From contig CP127384.1 of assembly GCA_030285985.1 (NCBI GenBank), positions 930,001 through 994,000 of the forward strand: a stretch of DNA of 64,000 nucleotides. Direction: 5' to 3'. A program made the translations under genes and the position numbers. Below are positions 61,313 through 64,000 of the stretch, one piece after another. The first letter of the stretch is position 1, and the number at the start of each line of letters is the position of its first letter. The DNA is from Aquidulcibacter paucihalophilus. Its GTDB lineage: Bacteria > Pseudomonadota > Alphaproteobacteria > Caulobacterales > Caulobacteraceae. The notes beneath the pieces are model-generated. The model was not told the origin of the DNA. It saw only the letters and a program-made list of their open reading frames with translations, and ran no database searches.

Positions 61313-63067
61313 ATGGCCGAGAACGCCATCGAAGGCGGCGCAACCAACGCCTGGCAGGACGCCGTGATCGACAAACTGCCGCCCGCCGAGGCCCTTGCCG
61401 GGGTCGAGCGCGAGGTGATGGAGTATGACGTCGTCATCGTCGGCGGCGGCCCCGCCGGCCTGTCCGCCGCCATCCGACTGAAACAGCGGGCGGAAAAGGA
61501 CGGCAAGGAGATCACCGTCGCGGTGCTGGAGAAGTCGGCCGAGGTCGGCGGGCACATCCTGTCGGGTGCCGTGATCGATCCGAAGGCGCTGAACGAACTC
61601 TTCCCCGACTGGAAGGAACGCGGCGCGCCGCTGGAGACGCCGGTCACCGAGGACCGGTTCATGATTCTGGGACCGATGGGCCAGGCCTCCCTGCCCATGC
61701 CCCTGCTGCCGCCGATCATGCACAATCACGGCTGCTACATCGCCTCGCTGGGCAATGTGGCGCGCTGGCTGGGCGAACAGGCCGAGGCCATGGGCGTCGA
61801 GGTCTATCCCGGCATGGCCGCCAGCCATGTTGTCTGGGACGAGCCGTCCGGGCGGGTGAAGGGTGTGGTCGCCGGCGTCTTCGGCATCGACCGCCACGGC
61901 AAGCCCACCGACGACTTCCAGCCCGGCATCGAACTGCACGGCAAATACGTCTTCATCGCCGAGGGCGTGCGCGGCTCGCTGGCCAAGACCATCATGGCCC
62001 GCCACAACCTGTGCGACGACGCCCAGCCGCAGAAATATGGCATTGGCCTCAAGGAGTTGTGGCAGGTCCCGGCCGAGAAGCACCGTCCCGGCCTGGCCCA
62101 GCACACCACCGGCTGGCCGCTGGACGAGTTCACCGGCGGCGGCAGCTTCATGTACCATTTCGGCGACCGCTACGTGGCCATCGGCTACGTCGTGCACCTG
62201 AACTACAAGAACCCGTTCCTGTCGCCGTTCGACGAGTTCCAGCGCTTCAAACATCACCCGGCGATCAGCGAGCATCTGGAGGGCGGGACCCGCATCTCCT
62301 ACGGCGCGCGTGCCATCACCGAGGGCGGCTTCCAGTCTGTGCCGAAGCTGTCGTTCCCCGGCGGTGCCTTGATCGGCTGCTCGGCCGGTTTCGTGAACGT
62401 GCCGCGCATCAAGGGCAGCCACAATGCCATGAAGACCGGCATGCTGGCCGCCGACGCCGCCTATGACGCGGTGCAGGCCGGGCGCGCGGGCGACCAGCTG
62501 GTCGAATACCAGGCCGCCTATGAGAAGAGCTGGGTCTACAAGGAGCTGAAGCAGGTCCGGAACGCCAAACCCTATCTGTCGAAATTCGGCACGACGATCG
62601 GCGGGGCGCTGGGCTTGTTCGACATGTGGTTCTCGTCCCTCTTCCGCGTGAACCTTCCCTGGACGCTGAAGCACGGAAAGACCGACGCCGCCTCGACCCA
62701 GAAGGCCGCGAAGCACCAGGCGATCGCCTATCCGAAGCCGGACGGGAAGCTGTCTTTCGACAAGCTGTCGTCGGTGTTCATCTCGAACACCAACCACGCC
62801 GAGGAACAGCCCGCCCACCTGAAGCTGCTGGATCCCTCGACCCCGATCCGGGTCAATCTGCCGGAATATGGCGAGCCGGCGCGGCTTTACTGCCCGGCGG
62901 GCGTCTACGAGGTCCTGTACGACGAGGACGGCACGTCCAATCCGCGCTTCCAGATCAACGCCCAGAATTGCGTCCACTGCAAAACCTGCGACATCAAGGA
63001 TCCGTCGCAGAACATCGTCTGGACCACGCCGGAGGGCGGCGGCGGGCCGAACTATCCGAATATGTGA
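61313..63067 (+). CDS. Electron transfer flavoprotein-ubiquinone oxidoreductase
   Basis: 584 residues. Passes electrons from ETF to ubiquinone in the inner membrane. FAD-binding DVVIVGGGPAGLSAAIRLKQ, VGGHILSGAVIDPKALNELF, GIGLKELWQVPAEKHRPGLA, GTRISYGARAITEGGFQSVP, and C-terminal 4Fe-4S cysteines in NAQNCVHCKTCDIKDPSQNI. Divergent from the glycosylase gene; GAGGA precedes the ATG. Confidence 0.97.
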   Translation: MAENAIEGGATNAWQDAVIDKLPPAEALAGVEREVMEYDVVIVGGGPAGLSAAIRLKQRAEKDGKEITVAVLEKSAEVGGHILSGAVIDPKALNELFPDWKERGAPLETPVTEDRFMILGPMGQASLPMPLLPPIMHNHGCYIASLGNVARWLGEQAEAMGVEVYPGMAASHVVWDEPSGRVKGVVAGVFGIDRHGKPTDDFQPGIELHGKYVFIAEGVRGSLAKTIMARHNLCDDAQPQKYGIGLKELWQVPAEKHRPGLAQHTTGWPLDEFTGGGSFMYHFGDRYVAIGYVVHLNYKNPFLSPFDEFQRFKHHPAISEHLEGGTRISYGARAITEGGFQSVPKLSFPGGALIGCSAGFVNVPRIKGSHNAMKTGMLAADAAYDAVQAGRAGDQLVEYQAAYEKSWVYKELKQVRNAKPYLSKFGTTIGGALGLFDMWFSSLFRVNLPWTLKHGKTDAASTQKAAKHQAIAYPKPDGKLSFDKLSSVFISNTNHAEEQPAHLKLLDPSTPIRVNLPEYGEPARLYCPAGVYEVLYDEDGTSNPRFQINAQNCVHCKTCDIKDPSQNIVWTTPEGGGGPNYPNM

Positions 63068-63134
63068 CGCCAAAACTTCTTGGGGCGGGCGAGAGGCCTT
63101 GTCGCCGCCGCATAATCCGGGAAGGGTCGCGCTC

Positions 63135-64000
63135 ATGCGCCTTTCCCGCCTCGCCCTTCTGCTCTCCGGTTGCGCCCTGACGGCGCTGGCCTCGCCTGTG
63201 TTGGCGCAGGATGCGCCGATTGTGGTGCCGCCGCCTGCAGCGTCCGCAATCGTGATCCAGAATGAGGCGGCGGCCCCGGTTTCACCTGTCGCCGTTGCCA
63301 TTCCCGCCGAGTGGTCGCCGGTCCCGGCCGATGAGTTGGGCCGGACCGCCTATGGCCTCTATCTGTCCGGACGACTGGCCGCCTTCCGGGGCGACACCGT
63401 CATGGGCGCTGATCTGCTGGCCCAGAGCCAGGCCCTGACCCCGGAGCAGCCTGTCGTGGGCGAGGAAGCCTTCCGGTCGGGCCTGTTTGCCGGGGACCTC
63501 GAGACGCTGGCTGAGCTCGCCCCCTCGGTTCAGGACACGCCGTTGCTGGCGGAGGCCGCGCGGCTGGTCGTGATCGTGGACGACCTGAACAATGGAGACG
63601 CCTCGGCCGGACTGTCCATCCTTCGGCAGCAGCCCTTCGCCGAGCCGTTCGAGACCATCGGGCGATACATCCTGCCGTCGGTCGCGGCGGCGGCTGGCGA
63701 CTGGGACCTCGCCCTGGCGCCGGTCACGGCACCGTCCACCGACATCGACTCGCTGGTGCTGCGCCATCAACGGGTGAGGCTGCTGGAAATTCGCCGGCGC
63801 AATGCGGAGGCCGAGGCGGAGTACCGCGCGCTAACGGCCTCGATGCTGGGCGCGCAGTTGTTCTCCGCGGACTTCGGTCGGTTCCTGGAGCGCCGCGGAC
63901 GGCGCGATGAGGCGCTCGCCATCTATGAGGCTTCGCTGACCGGTTCGTCGCCGGACCCTGAGGCCCTTGTGGGCCGTTCGCGGGTGCTGGACCGCGCCGC
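63135..64000 (+). CDS. Secreted TPR-like protein, 3' end outside window
   Basis: The frame is open from the ATG at 63135 to the window end (288 codons seen). Signal peptide (LLLSGCALTALASPVLAQ; lipobox-like GC is followed by a standard AXA site). After a Pro/Ala linker, helical repeats of TPR type appear (AAFRGDTVMGADLLAQSQAL, RNAEAEAEYRALTASMLGAQ, GRRDEALAIYEASLTG). Many alphaproteobacteria carry a similar periplasmic TPR protein after the ETF-QO gene. Function unknown. Confidence 0.8.
   Translation, partial: MRLSRLALLLSGCALTALASPVLAQDAPIVVPPPAASAIVIQNEAAAPVSPVAVAIPAEWSPVPADELGRTAYGLYLSGRLAAFRGDTVMGADLLAQSQALTPEQPVVGEEAFRSGLFAGDLETLAELAPSVQDTPLLAEAARLVVIVDDLNNGDASAGLSILRQQPFAEPFETIGRYILPSVAAAAGDWDLALAPVTAPSTDIDSLVLRHQRVRLLEIRRRNAEAEAEYRALTASMLGAQLFSADFGRFLERRGRRDEALAIYEASLTGSSPDPEALVGRSRVLDRA

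Noticed and set aside
60569..63301. 910-residue minus-strand frame antisense to the ETF-QO gene
   Set aside because: It is a shadow frame of a well-recognised gene, common at high GC, with no domain features of its own.
1..64000. CRISPR arrays, insertion sequences, toxin-antitoxin pairs
   Set aside because: No regularly spaced direct repeats, transposase motifs or convincing small toxin-antitoxin gene pairs were seen on either strand.

Overview
The window is very GC-rich, densely packed alphaproteobacterial chromosome. A complete gene transfer agent (GTA) structural cluster, a zapA - 6S RNA - 5-formyl-THF cyclo-ligase block, rluD/rpoH synteny, an F1-ATPase zeta-type inhibitor (DUF1476), separate purS/purQ/purL and the codon style all point to the Caulobacterales. 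Brevundimonas is the closest match I can suggest. That is inference from gene content and sequence style, not from a database search.

Region 1 (1-17443) is the GTA cluster on the + strand, in the order of RcGTA g1 to g15: a g1-like small gene, terminase, portal, g3.5, prohead protease, capsid, connector (g6), stopper (g7), tail terminator (g8), tail tube (g9), chaperones (g10, g10.1), tape measure (g11), distal tail (g12), hub (g13), NlpC/P60 peptidase (g14) and the giant tail-fibre/TIM-barrel protein (g15). It is a chromosomal phage-like particle locus and not a prophage: no integrase, replication or lysis genes are seen. It is interrupted twice. About 4.1 kb of unrelated envelope genes (SnoaL-like, FecR-like, and three unknown secreted or membrane proteins) sits between g4 and g5, and a reverse-strand DUF805 gene sits between g11 and g12. 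Two copies of a stem-loop repeat lie just ahead of g3.5 and g6.

Region 2 (17520-24108) holds a J-domain chaperone, serC, purA, a pseudo-receiver protein with Glu at the phosphoacceptor position, and a kynureninase divergent from a secreted alpha/beta hydrolase. Region 3 (24146-40263), mostly minus strand, holds rpoH, rluD, a DUF2799 lipoprotein, the gap-pgk-fba glycolytic run with a large palindromic element between gap and pgk, an EnvZ/OmpR-like two-component pair divergent from an EF-hand protein, an S41-type protein, purT, an esterase, a VOC protein and transketolase.

Region 4 (40352-43113, + strand) holds a DUF4164 protein, zapA, a predicted 6S RNA with a good promoter, 5-FCL, a YmdB-type phosphodiesterase and an orphan BlaI-like repressor preceded by a two-site operator. 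Region 5 (43115-56289) carries purL, purQ, purS, purC and purB on the minus strand, interspersed with phosphatase, membrane, HD-domain, PEBP, fasciclin and DNA-glycosylase genes. purB is translationally coupled to a hypoxanthine-DNA glycosylase. Region 6 (56393-64000) holds a GH109-type oxidoreductase-fold glycosidase, a GST, a lytic transglycosylase, a family-4-like uracil-DNA glycosylase, ETF-ubiquinone oxidoreductase and a TPR protein that runs off the window.

No tRNA, rRNA, CRISPR array or insertion sequence was recognised. The only stretch over 300 bases without a protein gene is 40927-41254, which holds the predicted 6S RNA.
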